Positions 1 through 8,340 of a DNA stretch of 32,013 nt are shown here, piece after piece; position 1 is the first letter of the stretch; each line of letters opens with the position of its first letter. Location of the stretch: NCBI GenBank assembly GCA_050945275.1, contig JBMNSQ010000003.1, positions 1 to 32,013 of the forward strand. The letters are read 5' to 3'. The notes beneath the pieces were generated by a model that saw only the letters and a program-made list of their open reading frames with translations, searched no databases and was not told where the DNA came from. A program made the translations under genes and the position numbers. This stretch comes from JAAYWY01 sp050945275. Its GTDB lineage: Bacteria; Bacillota; DTU030; DUMP01.

Positions 1-68
1 AGTACTATATTAAGTATCGAAATAAGAAGTCCAATACCGGCTATTTGAAAGATGAGATCGATATTCAC
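1..68 (-). CDS. spoIIIAC: Stage III sporulation protein AC (partial, 3' end outside window)
   Basis: Only the first 22 codons are present; the gene runs off the left edge. It starts with GTG at 68-66, preceded by a strong GGGGGAGG ribosome site at 73-80. The visible residues begin VNIDLIFQIAGIGLLIS, a hydrophobic start typical of SpoIIIAC, a small two-helix membrane protein. It lies 24 bp after spoIIIAB, as in other spoIIIA operons. SpoIIIAC belongs to the SpoIIIA-SpoIIQ channel that links mother cell and forespore. The call rests on the short sequence plus gene order. Confidence 0.85.
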   Translation of the reverse strand, partial: MNIDLIFQIAGIGLLISILNIV

Positions 69-92
69 TTTTCCTCCCCCTCTACCCGTTGG

Positions 93-608
93 CTAAACTA
101 AAATCAGTACTGCCACTAATCCACTCAAAACTCCTAAGTAGCGCCACAGTTTCTGGTTTTGATTTGCCTCTCGTTCTGCCTGAAGTTCTCGTTGTCGCAA
201 ATGTTCTTGGGCTAACTTCAGATGGCGTAATTGGTCCCGACGATCAGACAGTCCAAGAACAGGGGCCAGAGATTGCATGGATTTTAAGTCATCCGAATTA
301 AGTGGAGTACTGTTAGCCAATGTGCCAAGGCTATTTTCCCAAGCCATTGACAACGGTAACCCCGCCTGCAAATACTGCACCACCTCATGAGAAAACAGAT
401 TTATTTCCGGGCCTAAAGAACGGCCAATTTTTGTTAATGCATCCGGCAACAAGGTTACAGCAAAATCTATTTCGGTTATCAAAAATTGAAGAAGCCCTTG
501 TAGCCGAGCCAATAATGTGACTCGTTTTCTTAGATTGCGTGCCATGGCAAACCCCATGTTACCGGTAGCAAAAACCAGTATTAAGCCGCCAACTAGTTTT
601 AACATCAC
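93..608 (-). CDS. spoIIIAB: Stage III sporulation protein AB
   Basis: A 171-residue protein of usual family length. A hydrophobic segment lies at about residues 4-22 and another at the C-terminus (about 153-171), with a mostly helical, charged middle; this is the SpoIIIAB layout, which resembles GspF-like membrane proteins. The start is GTG at 608, directly followed by an ATG at 605. A GGGGGAGGG ribosome site 7 nt upstream favours the GTG. The gene overlaps the end of spoIIIAA by about 50 bp, so translation is probably coupled. It should act in the mother-cell membrane in the SpoIIIA channel during engulfment. Identity comes from sequence pattern and position between spoIIIAA and spoIIIAC. 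Confidence 0.93.
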   Translation of the reverse strand: MMLKLVGGLILVFATGNMGFAMARNLRKRVTLLARLQGLLQFLITEIDFAVTLLPDALTKIGRSLGPEINLFSHEVVQYLQAGLPLSMAWENSLGTLANSTPLNSDDLKSMQSLAPVLGLSDRRDQLRHLKLAQEHLRQRELQAEREANQNQKLWRYLGVLSGLVAVLILV

Positions 609-1584
609 GGCTGCGCCCTCCCCCGGATCCGTGTTTTATTAATATTGGTTCTAAGCTGTGCCCACTAAAAATACCTTCTACGGTTCCTGGGCCCTGTGCC
701 AATCCCAAAAAGACAATACGTCCAAATAATCCTCTCTTTACCAGTTCCCGTAGTATGGGACGTTGCTTAAGATCTTCCCATCCCTCGCCGTGAGCTGTTG
801 CCATTAACCGTACACCGCTTACCAGCGCTTCTTCCAAAGCTCGAATGTCCTCTGGGGAGCCCACTTCATCAGTAGCAATTATTTCCGGCGACATGGACCT
901 TAGAACCAACATGATACCCTCTGCTTTTCTTGCGCCATCTAAAACGTCGGTACGGGGACCAACATCGTTTTGCGGTATACCTTGATAACAGGCAGCAATC
1001 TCCGAACGCTCGTCCACAATCGCTATCTTATGACCCTTAACGTTCTTCTGAGGAAGCCCAATACTCAATTGACGAATCAAATCCCTTAGTAATGTTGTCT
1101 TTCCACAACCAGGTGGCGAAACCAATAATGTACTAATAAAGCTATTACCCTCAAGTAAATAAGGTAACACCTCATCTGCTGCCCCTATTACTTGCCGTGC
1201 CAATCGAATGTTGAGACTTCCTATGTGTTTTAAAGTCCTTATGCGACCATCTTCTAGCAATGCCTTGCCCACCAAACCTACACGATGTCCCCCTGGTAAT
1301 GTTATAAATCCTTGACGTAATTCTTCTTCACGAGCGTAGATAGAAGACTGAGTAAGAAACTGTATAATTTGGTCCATATCTGACCGAGTCAAAATATTAC
1401 TTTTACACAGCCACATGTCCGTGGAATTTAAAACTAACATTACTGGACGCTCTACTCGCAACCTGATTTCTAAAAGCTTGTCTTTTACCTCCATTGGCAA
1501 TCGGCGCAAAGACTCTTGGAGAGAAAAGGATAAGTATGGAATAATCTCTTCCTCTAAAATAATAGCTGGCGATCTGGATGGCAC
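559..1584 (-). CDS. spoIIIAA: Stage III sporulation protein AA (secretion-type ATPase)
   Basis: A 341-residue P-loop ATPase, first gene of the spoIIIA operon. The Walker A motif SPPGCGKTT is at residues 156-164; Walker B-like acidic stretches are IAIVDERSEI (from 187) and IIATDEVG (235-242). The family is related to type II/IV secretion ATPases and is thought to power the SpoIIIA-SpoIIQ channel from the mother-cell cytoplasm. The start is GTG at 1584, with TAGGAGGG about 8 nt upstream. The C-terminus runs some 25 residues past the usual core, in the part overlapping spoIIIAB. The terminator at 1631-1664 separates it from the upstream gene, so it should have its own promoter, expected to be sigma-E dependent. 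I could not see a convincing sigma-E box. Confidence 0.95.
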   Translation of the reverse strand: MPSRSPAIILEEEIIPYLSFSLQESLRRLPMEVKDKLLEIRLRVERPVMLVLNSTDMWLCKSNILTRSDMDQIIQFLTQSSIYAREEELRQGFITLPGGHRVGLVGKALLEDGRIRTLKHIGSLNIRLARQVIGAADEVLPYLLEGNSFISTLLVSPPGCGKTTLLRDLIRQLSIGLPQKNVKGHKIAIVDERSEIAACYQGIPQNDVGPRTDVLDGARKAEGIMLVLRSMSPEIIATDEVGSPEDIRALEEALVSGVRLMATAHGEGWEDLKQRPILRELVKRGLFGRIVFLGLAQGPGTVEGIFSGHSLEPILIKHGSGGGRSRDVKTSWRLNTGFCYR

Positions 1585-1630
1585 CGCAATTCCCTCCTAC
1601 GTTGTCCCATTACCATCTTTATGCAATCCG

Positions 1631-1664
1631 CAAACAAAAAGACCTGCAACTTTCATTGCAGGTC
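1631..1664 (-). terminator. Intrinsic terminator after the CD1247-type gene
   Basis: A perfect 9-bp stem (GACCTGCAA at 1641-1649 with TTGCAGGTC at 1656-1664) and a 6-nt loop. On the minus strand it is followed by TTTTTGTTTG. It lies 19 bp after the stop of the CD1247-type gene and ends the tldD-to-CD1247 unit before spoIIIAA. Confidence 0.9.
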
Positions 1665-1682
1665 CTGAGCCTTAAGCGAGGT

Positions 1683-2114
1683 CTAATCCTCAGCCGGTAT
1701 GTTAATCTTAAGATCACTATCGCATGTAGGCTCCCCGAAACTCAAAACTATTTCACCGCACTCCGGGCAGCTTATTTGACCAATACTTTCATCGTCTAGG
1801 GCATCTTCTTCAAAATACACTTTCCCATGACACTCCGGACATTCTAGCTCAACAAAGTCGTCATCTTCAAAATCATCCTCATCTTCGTCCCAGCCCCAAT
1901 AGTCATCTTCCAGTTCGCCTACGCTTTCATCTAAAGCACTAATATACTCCTGCAGGTCTTGTTGCGCTTCATTTACCCCATCCAGTTCGTTAGTTATCTC
2001 ACTTAGTACAGCAATGATTTCTGTCAAAAGTCGCCCTTCACGGCTAGACTTTTCTACACCGAGCCCTTCCGCCAACCCTTTTAGGTATGATACCTTTTGT
2101 TGTAGTTTGCTCAA
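1683..2114 (-). CDS. CD1247 N-terminal domain protein with zinc ribbon
   Basis: A 143-residue acidic protein. Residues 1-70 form a helical region typical of the CD1247 N-terminal domain found in Clostridia. An Asp/Glu-rich linker follows at about 66-90. Two CPEC-type knuckles (C92/C95 and C116/C119) should bind one zinc ion. The start is TTG at 2114, with AGGAGG 9 nt upstream. It lies 21 bp after efp and ends at an intrinsic terminator. No specific function is known to me. The zinc ribbon and the placement beside efp suggest a cytoplasmic adaptor or nucleic-acid-related role, but that is a guess. Confidence 0.85.
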   Translation of the reverse strand: MSKLQQKVSYLKGLAEGLGVEKSSREGRLLTEIIAVLSEITNELDGVNEAQQDLQEYISALDESVGELEDDYWGWDEDEDDFEDDDFVELECPECHGKVYFEEDALDDESIGQISCPECGEIVLSFGEPTCDSDLKINIPAED

Positions 2115-2135
2115 TTTTAGTCGCCTCCTCTTTAT

Positions 2136-2693
2136 TTAGGCCCGTGTGAGATATTCACCCGTCCTAGTATCAATACGAACCGTATCTCCTTCCTCAACAA
2201 ACAAGGGCACTTGAACTGTGGCCCCCGTCTCTAGTTTTGCTGCTTTCGTAGCTCCGGACACAGTGTCACCGCGGACTCCGGGTGTAGTTTCCACAATCTT
2301 AAGATCCACAAAATTCGGAAGCTCTATACCTAAAATTGTGCTTTCATATAACAGTACTATTATGGTCATATTTTCTTTTAGAAAGTCAAGGTTGCCAGCT
2401 AGGTTTTCTGACGTTAGTACCAATTGTTCAAAGGTTTCGGTATCCATAAACGTATAGCTATCGCCGGAAGAATACAAATACTGCATCTCGCGCCTGTCTA
2501 TATGTGCCGTCTCTACCTTTTCACCGGCACGAAATGTACGCTCAGTAACTCCACCAGTACGAATGTTTTTTAGCTTGGAACGAACAAATGCCGCCCCTTT
2601 GCCTGGCTTTACATGCTGGAAATCAACTACTGTGTAAATTTCCTCTTCAAGTTTAATAGTAAGTCCGGTCCGAAAATCATTACTTGAAATCAT
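2136..2693 (-). CDS. efp: Elongation factor P
   Basis: A 185-residue protein of normal EF-P length with the three expected beta-barrel domains. EF-P binds ribosomes stalled at polyproline and helps peptide-bond formation. The loop VKPGKGAAFVR carries the conserved Lys32 that is modified in many bacteria. Start ATG at 2693, with GTAGGAGGG upstream. It follows the Xaa-Pro peptidase by 12 bp, a pairing common in Firmicutes and suggestive, since both deal with proline. No modification enzyme such as EpmA is visible here. Confidence 0.98.
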   Translation of the reverse strand: MISSNDFRTGLTIKLEEEIYTVVDFQHVKPGKGAAFVRSKLKNIRTGGVTERTFRAGEKVETAHIDRREMQYLYSSGDSYTFMDTETFEQLVLTSENLAGNLDFLKENMTIIVLLYESTILGIELPNFVDLKIVETTPGVRGDTVSGATKAAKLETGATVQVPLFVEEGDTVRIDTRTGEYLTRA

Positions 2694-2705
2694 TAGTTAA
2701 CCCTC

Positions 2706-3773
2706 CTACAAAACAAATGTTTCCTTTGAAGCCTGGGATAAAACTTCTATACCTTGATGCGTAATTAATATTATGTCTTCTATGCGCACACCACCCCAGC
2801 CAGGAAGATAGATGCCCGGCTCCACTGTAACTACCATGCCTGGCAAAAGTATAGTGTCTACGTTAACAGATAAGCGCGGCTCTTCGTGAATAGACAGTCC
2901 CACTCCGTGCCCGGTGGCATGGCCAAAATAATCCCCATAGCCTGCTTTAGCAATTATATCGCGAGCTGCTTTGTCTACCTCGGCACAAGGGACTCCCGGA
3001 CCAGCGGTAGCAATAGCCTTTTGTTGTGCTTGTAACACTATTTCATAAATAGCTTTCTGCTTTGACGTTGGCGCACCTAATGAAAATGTACGTGTTAAGT
3101 CCGAATGGTAGCCTTGATAAACCGCTCCGAAATCCACCGTTACCAAATCCCCAAGCTGCAACCTTTTGTCACTGGCCTCCCCATGAGGCAGTGCCCCGCG
3201 AGATCCTGAGGCCACAATAAAGGGGAAGGCTGCCCCATCCGCTCCCCTTTGGCGAAGAAAACATTCTAAATCCAAAGCTACTTCTCTTTCTTGACGTCCG
3301 GGGATAAGCTTTGAACGGAGAAAATCAGCTCCCTCATCAGCCAAAGCTATAGCTTGCCTAATTATAGTTTGTTCTTTCTCGTCTTTTTGAACCCGCAGCG
3401 ATTCCACTAGATCAAATGTAGGAACTAAGTCTATGGTTGGTAACGTCTTGGCCAGCTTGTCCCAATGTTCATAAGTTAGTAGTCGCCCTTCAAACCCTAA
3501 TCGTCGACATTCTGACGGGACTAGCTGTCTGATTGTATTAGGCCACATAGTATCCAATCTAATAATCTCACAGCCCGGTGCCTGGTACTTTGCTTGCTGT
3601 AAATAACGAAAGTCAACACATAAGTATGGTTTGGTTTCCAAAACAAGTAGCCAGCCTTCGGAACCAGTAAAACCGCTTAAGTATCGTCTATTCTCCGGGC
3701 TTTTTACAACAAGACCGTCTAACCCCAAATCCTGCAGCTTACATTGGAGTCTTTTTAGCCGGGTATCTATCAT
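2706..3773 (-). CDS. Xaa-Pro peptidase, M24 family (aminopeptidase P type)
   Basis: A 355-residue protein from the preferred ATG at 3773; a GTG at 3782 is possible, but AGAGGTG fits the ATG as ribosome site. The N-terminal creatinase-type domain covers about 1-125, followed by a pita-bread M24 catalytic domain. The dinuclear metal ligands are all visible: D214 (TVDFG), D225 (HSDLT), H289 (GHGVG), E318 (VEPGIY) and E332 (RIED). It should remove N-terminal residues that precede proline, in the cytoplasm. Resembles B. subtilis YqhT and other short Firmicute PepP/PepQ-like enzymes; aminopeptidase P and prolidase cannot be told apart safely from sequence. Confidence 0.93.
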   Translation of the reverse strand: MIDTRLKRLQCKLQDLGLDGLVVKSPENRRYLSGFTGSEGWLLVLETKPYLCVDFRYLQQAKYQAPGCEIIRLDTMWPNTIRQLVPSECRRLGFEGRLLTYEHWDKLAKTLPTIDLVPTFDLVESLRVQKDEKEQTIIRQAIALADEGADFLRSKLIPGRQEREVALDLECFLRQRGADGAAFPFIVASGSRGALPHGEASDKRLQLGDLVTVDFGAVYQGYHSDLTRTFSLGAPTSKQKAIYEIVLQAQQKAIATAGPGVPCAEVDKAARDIIAKAGYGDYFGHATGHGVGLSIHEEPRLSVNVDTILLPGMVVTVEPGIYLPGWGGVRIEDIILITHQGIEVLSQASKETFVL

Positions 3774-3835
3774 CTTGGTCACCTCTTTTATTAACCGGGG
3801 ATCTCCACCTACTACCCAAACTCCTTATATTTCCA

Positions 3836-5173
3836 TTACTCACCACTAATAGTAAGAGGTTCCACCAACAGTGTTGGTGCTCCTAATCCCAGGTAAAAAC
3901 GCAGGTTAGACCCCACCGCCTGGATCTGATTAAGCAAATCACGTATGTTCCCGGCTAAAATTACTTGCCGCACTGGACGAGTAAATTTCCCTTTTTCGAT
4001 AAGTAGGCCAGTAACTCCAAGAGAGAAATCTCCCGATATTGGATTAGCCGTATGAGTACCCATAAGATCAAACACATAAAGGCCTTTATCCACACTTTGA
4101 ATCAATTCTTGTTCGCTAAGCGTACCAGGTGCAAAAAACATATTAGTTGGTCCTACTTCTGGCGTAGTTTTGAAAGAAGAGCGTACACCGTTGCCCGTCG
4201 AAGCCACTCCTTCTTTATTCGCAGTGTAAGAGTTATGCAAAAATGTCTTTAGTATCCCATCTTGTATCAACACCGTACGCTGGCTAGGAACCCCTTCGCT
4301 ATCGGCAGGAGCAGTACTTATTCCACCTGGCAACGTCCCATCATCAATTATAGTAACTTTTGATGTAGCTACACTGTTTCCCACTTGATGAGCAAACAAT
4401 GATCTTTCTTTTTGTACTGCCTCTGCGGTAAGGCCCGAAGCTAAAATACCGAGGAACTGTGTTGCTACCTGCGGTGGCAACACCAAGGACAGCTTTTGTG
4501 TCGAAATTGGGTTAGCCCCCAGCAACCGGACGGCCTCCAAGGCTGCTTCCTCACCAATAGCATTCGGATCTATCTTGGCCAATTCGGTGGCATAAATCAG
4601 TCCGGATCCAGTTTGAGTATCACCATCGGCTTCTGCTACCACCCACACATAACCGCCGCAAAAATTAGTGCGGTAATTAACATGCACGCCATTAGAATTA
4701 GCAACAATTACTGTGTAGTCATTCTCTTCGTAAGCCGCACGCTCCGATTTTGTAATTCGCTTATCGCACGCCAAGGCAGAACTTTCTATGGCCAAGGCTA
4801 AGTCAAGTTTGGCCTCCAGGGGCGTCTGTTCCAGTTGACGGTCAAATTGAGCCAGAGATAAGTCATAAGCAGCAGATCCAGGAAATATTGCACCCGCGTC
4901 CAAACTTGAATACTGAGCACTTTGCACTGCCGTCATGGCAGCCTCTTTCACTGCCTCCGAACTCAAATCAGAAGTAAATGCAAAACCAATGGTTCCTGCT
5001 TTTACCACCCGCAGCCCTAGTCCCCGGTCGCAGCTTTGCTTCATAGTTTCTAGTTTAGCGCCACGCACTTCTATAGTAAGGTTATCCCGCTTTACAAAAT
5101 ACGTTTCGGCAACTTCGGCTCCTGATGCAGCTGCCATCTCCAATCCCATCTGAATAATTTTCTCTTCGTCCAC
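3836..5173 (-). CDS. pmbA: TldE/PmbA-family metalloprotease partner subunit
   Basis: A 445-residue TldD/PmbA-family protein. It lacks the HExxxH motif present in its neighbour, as expected for TldE/PmbA, the subunit that pairs with TldD. The conserved C-terminal pattern TANPISGDFSLGVTG matches the family. In enterobacteria TldD/TldE form a heterodimer that trims unfolded peptides, matures microcin B17 and degrades the antitoxin CcdA; the substrate here is unknown and no RiPP precursor is visible nearby. Start GTG at 5173 with AGGGGGTG upstream. It follows tldD by 11 bp, so the subunits are co-translated from one message. Confidence 0.93.
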   Translation of the reverse strand: MDEEKIIQMGLEMAAASGAEVAETYFVKRDNLTIEVRGAKLETMKQSCDRGLGLRVVKAGTIGFAFTSDLSSEAVKEAAMTAVQSAQYSSLDAGAIFPGSAAYDLSLAQFDRQLEQTPLEAKLDLALAIESSALACDKRITKSERAAYEENDYTVIVANSNGVHVNYRTNFCGGYVWVVAEADGDTQTGSGLIYATELAKIDPNAIGEEAALEAVRLLGANPISTQKLSLVLPPQVATQFLGILASGLTAEAVQKERSLFAHQVGNSVATSKVTIIDDGTLPGGISTAPADSEGVPSQRTVLIQDGILKTFLHNSYTANKEGVASTGNGVRSSFKTTPEVGPTNMFFAPGTLSEQELIQSVDKGLYVFDLMGTHTANPISGDFSLGVTGLLIEKGKFTRPVRQVILAGNIRDLLNQIQAVGSNLRFYLGLGAPTLLVEPLTISGE

Positions 5174-5184
5174 ACATGCACCCC

Positions 5185-6573
5185 CTATAACAAACCACCT
5201 ACTACCAGTTCCGGTATGCGTATAGTAGGCTGAGCATCGGAAACCGGTACTCCTTGACCGTCTTTACCACAAGTACCAATAGCAAAACCCAAGTCAGTTC
5301 CAATTAAGTCAACCGACAATAGGACACTGGGGCCGTTGCCTGATAAAGTAGCCCCTCGAACCATATCGGTTACCCTTCCCTTTTCAATAAGATAGCCTTC
5401 GGCTACATCAAATACGAAATCGCCTGTGGTTGGATTTACCTGACCGCCACCCATACGCTTAACTAATATGCCTGAGCTAGTCCGGGCCACTATTTCTTCT
5501 GGTGGAGTTTCTCCCGACGCTAAATAAGTATTGCTCATTCGTGGTATAGGCCGGAATTGAAATGATTGTCGCCGCCCGTTTCCGGTAGAATCTATTCCCT
5601 GGCGATCAGACCATTCAAGATCATACATGTAGGTTTCCAGTACTCCACTCTGAATCAAAGTTGTTTTTTGTGCCGGCGTACCTTCATCATCGTAAGCATA
5701 AGAACCATACCGTCCTGGCATGGTAGGATCGTCCACCACAGTTACCAGTTCCGACGCAACACGTTGACCCACCTTTCCAGCATATACGGACATATCTTTG
5801 CCCACAATATCTGCTTCTAAACCATGGCCACACGCTTCATGTATCATCGTGCCACCAGCCTCAGCGGCCAACACTACTGGCATACGCCCAGCCGGAGCTG
5901 GCCTCGCTGCTACAAGCATTAGCGAACGGTTGGTAGCCATTCCAGCTAGTTTCTGTACCTGTTCGGCTGTAAACATGGAGTCATCATTACAGGATCCCAA
6001 AGATTCATAACCTGTTTGCACCACATCACCATCGGCCGCTACGACATTAACAATCATGGTACGCCGAGTGCGGTAATCCGTCGTTATGTTGCCTCGTGAG
6101 TTAGCTATATGAACATCTTGGGCCGAATGGCCATATCTAACCAGCACCTGCCTAATCTTATCACCGGCTGTACGGGCTTCTTTATCGGCCAATTGCACCA
6201 AGTTTACTACTCCTTCTATATTCACCTTATTAGCAGAAGCAAGTGTGTAAACCTCAGACCTTGATTCTTGTAAAGATACAACTGTTGGTGTAACTTGATC
6301 GTGATCTTGTTTCAACGCCAAAGCTGCCGTATTGGCCGCTTTGATTAATCCCGAAAGGGAAATATCATTTGTGTACACATAAATGGAACTATTCCCAGAT
6401 AAAAGGCGTATCCCAGCCCCTTGGTCGAGTCCAGAATGCACCTTTTCAACTCGTGAAGCTTCTAAACTAACAGTGGTGCTTTTTCGACGTTCAAGAAATA
6501 TTTCCGCAAAGTCGCCCCCTCTAGCCAAGGCTTCACCTAGCACTTTTTTTAGATCGCTCTTAACCACAAACAT
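5185..6573 (-). CDS. tldD: Metalloprotease TldD
   Basis: A 462-residue protein with the catalytic motif HEACGH at residues 245-250 (HExxxH). A conserved cysteine in the C-terminal GTCGKDGQG segment is the likely further zinc ligand, and the pattern NPTTGDFVFDV is typical of the family. It forms a heterodimeric protease with TldE/PmbA and cleaves unstructured peptides inside a closed chamber. Start ATG at 6573 with GGGGAGG upstream. It is the first gene of the unit tldD-pmbA-Xaa-Pro peptidase-efp-CD1247. All products except CD1247 deal with peptides or translation. Confidence 0.96.
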   Translation of the reverse strand: MFVVKSDLKKVLGEALARGGDFAEIFLERRKSTTVSLEASRVEKVHSGLDQGAGIRLLSGNSSIYVYTNDISLSGLIKAANTAALALKQDHDQVTPTVVSLQESRSEVYTLASANKVNIEGVVNLVQLADKEARTAGDKIRQVLVRYGHSAQDVHIANSRGNITTDYRTRRTMIVNVVAADGDVVQTGYESLGSCNDDSMFTAEQVQKLAGMATNRSLMLVAARPAPAGRMPVVLAAEAGGTMIHEACGHGLEADIVGKDMSVYAGKVGQRVASELVTVVDDPTMPGRYGSYAYDDEGTPAQKTTLIQSGVLETYMYDLEWSDRQGIDSTGNGRRQSFQFRPIPRMSNTYLASGETPPEEIVARTSSGILVKRMGGGQVNPTTGDFVFDVAEGYLIEKGRVTDMVRGATLSGNGPSVLLSVDLIGTDLGFAIGTCGKDGQGVPVSDAQPTIRIPELVVGGLL

Positions 6574-6735
6574 CGCCTGTCCTCCCCAGCTTGGTTAGAG
6601 AGTATCCCTAATACCAAAAGACTTTCATTACCACTCTTTGTCATCCTTAGTCTGCCCTCCCGGTTCATGTTCTAATCTAGCGGGTTATATGCAGACCAAA
6701 TCACATTTCTACAGGTATACAGGCAACTCCTGCTG

Positions 6736-7278
6736 TTATTGGTTATTTATAACAGGTTTTTCAATTAACCCCCTTTGTATAAGGCGGGTTAAGACAAATC
6801 CTTCTAAACTTCTCATCATTTTGGTACCAATAAATTCGGTGCTGCAAAGAGGGACTACTAGGATTGTGTATAATCCCAAGCGGTTTCCTCCTAAAACATC
6901 TGTGAATAGCTGATCACCTATAACTGCTGTTTCTTCCTTGGTGGTCCCCAAAGTCGCCATCGCTTGTCGAAAGGCCCGACGTCTTGGTTTGCGGGCTTTA
7001 GATATTGCAGGAAGACCAAGCACCTTAGCTACCGCCTCTACCCGGTCTCGCTTATTATTGGAAACAAGACAGGAACAAAAACCTGCTTGCTCCAATCGAC
7101 CAAAAAGCTCCCTTGCTTCCGGAGTAACTTGGTACATATTCCAATTAAGCAAAGTGTTATCCAAATCAAAGATAAGGCCCTTAATTCCCAGCTCTCGTAA
7201 CTGGTCCAGTGGCAAGTTAAACACTGAGCTTAAATACAAATCGGGACACAACAAGTTGTAAAAACCTCGGTCTTTCAT
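6736..7278 (-). CDS. yqeG: YqeG-family HAD phosphatase (IIIA type)
   Basis: A 180-residue HAD-superfamily protein. Motif I is FDLDNT at residues 37-42, with nucleophile D38 and acid/base D40. The later KPRRRAFRQA and VIGDQLFTDVLGGN segments supply the lysine and acidic residues of motifs III and IV. YqeG proteins resemble phosphatidylglycerophosphate phosphatases, but the substrate of the bacterial family is not settled. The gene is divergent from sigK, with 157 bp between them. In Bacillus yqeG sits with yqeH and aroE; here it stands alone. Confidence 0.9.
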   Translation of the reverse strand: MKDRGFYNLLCPDLYLSSVFNLPLDQLRELGIKGLIFDLDNTLLNWNMYQVTPEARELFGRLEQAGFCSCLVSNNKRDRVEAVAKVLGLPAISKARKPRRRAFRQAMATLGTTKEETAVIGDQLFTDVLGGNRLGLYTILVVPLCSTEFIGTKMMRSLEGFVLTRLIQRGLIEKPVINNQ

Positions 7279-7315
7279 CTTTATCGCCCTCCACGCAAGC
7301 TAGAACTTCTTAATT

Positions 7316-7346
7316 ATACCAGTTAAGTCCCGTTCATACCAGTTAA
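7316..7346. repeat. Two 11-bp direct repeats in the yqeG-sigK intergenic region
   Basis: The sequence ATACCAGTTAA occurs at 7316-7326 and again at 7336-7346, exactly 20 bp apart (about two helical turns). It lies between the divergent yqeG and sigK genes, about 90 bp before the sigK start codon. That spacing is what side-by-side binding of a regulator would need. It does not match the SpoIIID or GerE boxes as I know them. Confidence 0.6.
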
Positions 7347-7389
7347 CATAAAAAACTGATCTAGACAGGCACACAATCACCTCAAGTCC

Positions 7390-7398
7390 CATAGTATT
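7390..7398 (+). promoter_or_regulatory. Possible sigma-E/sigma-K -10 element of sigK
   Basis: CATAGTATT resembles the CATAnnnT -10 element used by sigma-E and sigma-K, and would start transcription near 7405, upstream of the GGAGGTG ribosome site at 7421. An AC-rich stretch around 7371 could serve as the weak sigma-K -35 region. sigK genes are usually read by both factors, so the location is right, but the match is short. Confidence 0.3.
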
Positions 7399-7435
7399 GC
7401 AAGGAAGGGATTTTGATTTTGGAGGTGTTTAGCGG

Positions 7436-8146
7436 GTGCTACCCACAACACTGCTTCTTAGTATTACCCTTCTACCTGGCTTTTTTCTCCTCATTTCATA
7501 CATAACTAATAGTAGCGCTTTTCCTCAGCCCCTATCCGGCGAAGAAGAAACCCGTTATATTATGGCCTTAGAAAGTGGAGATGACATCGCCCGTAACATA
7601 CTTGTAGAACGCAACCTGCGGTTAGTGGCACACGTTGTTAAGAAATTTGACAATACAGGAGAAGACGTTGATGACTTAATTTCTATCGGGACAATCGGGT
7701 TAATTAAAGCGATCAACACTTATGATCGACATCAAGGTACACGCTTAGCCACATATGCTGCTCGTTGTATTGAAAATGAGATTCTTATGCACCTTAGAAC
7801 GATTCGCCGGACAAGACAAGAAGTATCCCTTAACGACCCGATCGGTATCGACAAGGAAGGAAACGAAATTGTTTTACTGGATATTTTAGGCACCAGCGCC
7901 AACGAAGTGTCAGACATTATCGAAGCTCAGGTAGAAAAGGAAAAGTTATATGAAAAACTACAGTACCTTGGACGCCGTGAACGCAAAGTTATAGAGCTCC
8001 GCTATGGACTTCCTTATGGTCAAAAAAGAACACAGCGCGAAATCGCCCGCATCTTAGGCATCTCCCGCTCTTACGTCTCTAGGATTGAAAAACGCGCCTT
8101 GACCAAGCTTTGCCAACAGCTGATAGCAGATGAAAGTGGTATGTAA
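7436..8146 (+). CDS. sigK: Mother-cell sigma factor K precursor
   Basis: A 236-residue full-length pro-sigma-K. The first roughly 20 residues are hydrophobic (TTLLLSITLLPGFFLLISY), as expected for the membrane-inserting prosequence removed by SpoIVFB. Region 2 follows (LRLVAHVVKKF, then ATYAARCIENEILMHLR). Region 4 lies near the C-terminus, with the helix-turn-helix QREIARILGISRSYVSRIEKR. Sigma-K directs late mother-cell genes for coat and cortex. The gene is one uninterrupted frame with no skin-like element. Start GTG at 7436, with GGAGGTG at 7421-7427 and an 8-nt spacer. A hairpin at 8239-8280 probably ends its transcript. Confidence 0.97.
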   Translation: MLPTTLLLSITLLPGFFLLISYITNSSAFPQPLSGEEETRYIMALESGDDIARNILVERNLRLVAHVVKKFDNTGEDVDDLISIGTIGLIKAINTYDRHQGTRLATYAARCIENEILMHLRTIRRTRQEVSLNDPIGIDKEGNEIVLLDILGTSANEVSDIIEAQVEKEKLYEKLQYLGRRERKVIELRYGLPYGQKRTQREIARILGISRSYVSRIEKRALTKLCQQLIADESGM

Positions 8147-8238
8147 TAGAATTCTAAGCGTTTTGATTATCTAATGATCACCTTAAAAAAACGAAACTCC
8201 CAGCCCCTTAATCCCAAGGGTTTACCTAGGGTAATACC

Positions 8239-8290
8239 AAGCCCCGTGAGAAAGCAAATGTTCACTCTCTCACGGGGCTTCTTGGTTTCT
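8239..8290 (+). terminator. Probable terminator of sigK
   Basis: A perfect 13-bp stem, AAGCCCCGTGAGA (8239-8251) with TCTCACGGGGCTT (8268-8280), followed by the T-rich CTTGGTTTCT. The U-tract is interrupted, so efficiency may be modest. It lies about 90 bp after the sigK stop. The region 8147-8238 before it shows no convincing gene. Confidence 0.65.
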
Positions 8291-8340
8291 GTCCTTCGGT
8301 TACTGACGGGTTAGGTCAGCTTTGGAAGGAAGGAATATTA

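Noticed and set aside
1585..1640. Sigma-E promoter for spoIIIAA (CATAAAGAT on the minus strand)
   Set aside because: Only the -10 half resembles the consensus; no acceptable -35 at the right distance.
6574..6700. 41-codon minus-strand frame between yqeG and tldD
   Set aside because: No ribosome site and it runs into tldD out of frame.
7436..8146. Skin-type mobile element in sigK
   Set aside because: sigK is a single intact frame with regions 2 and 4 both present.
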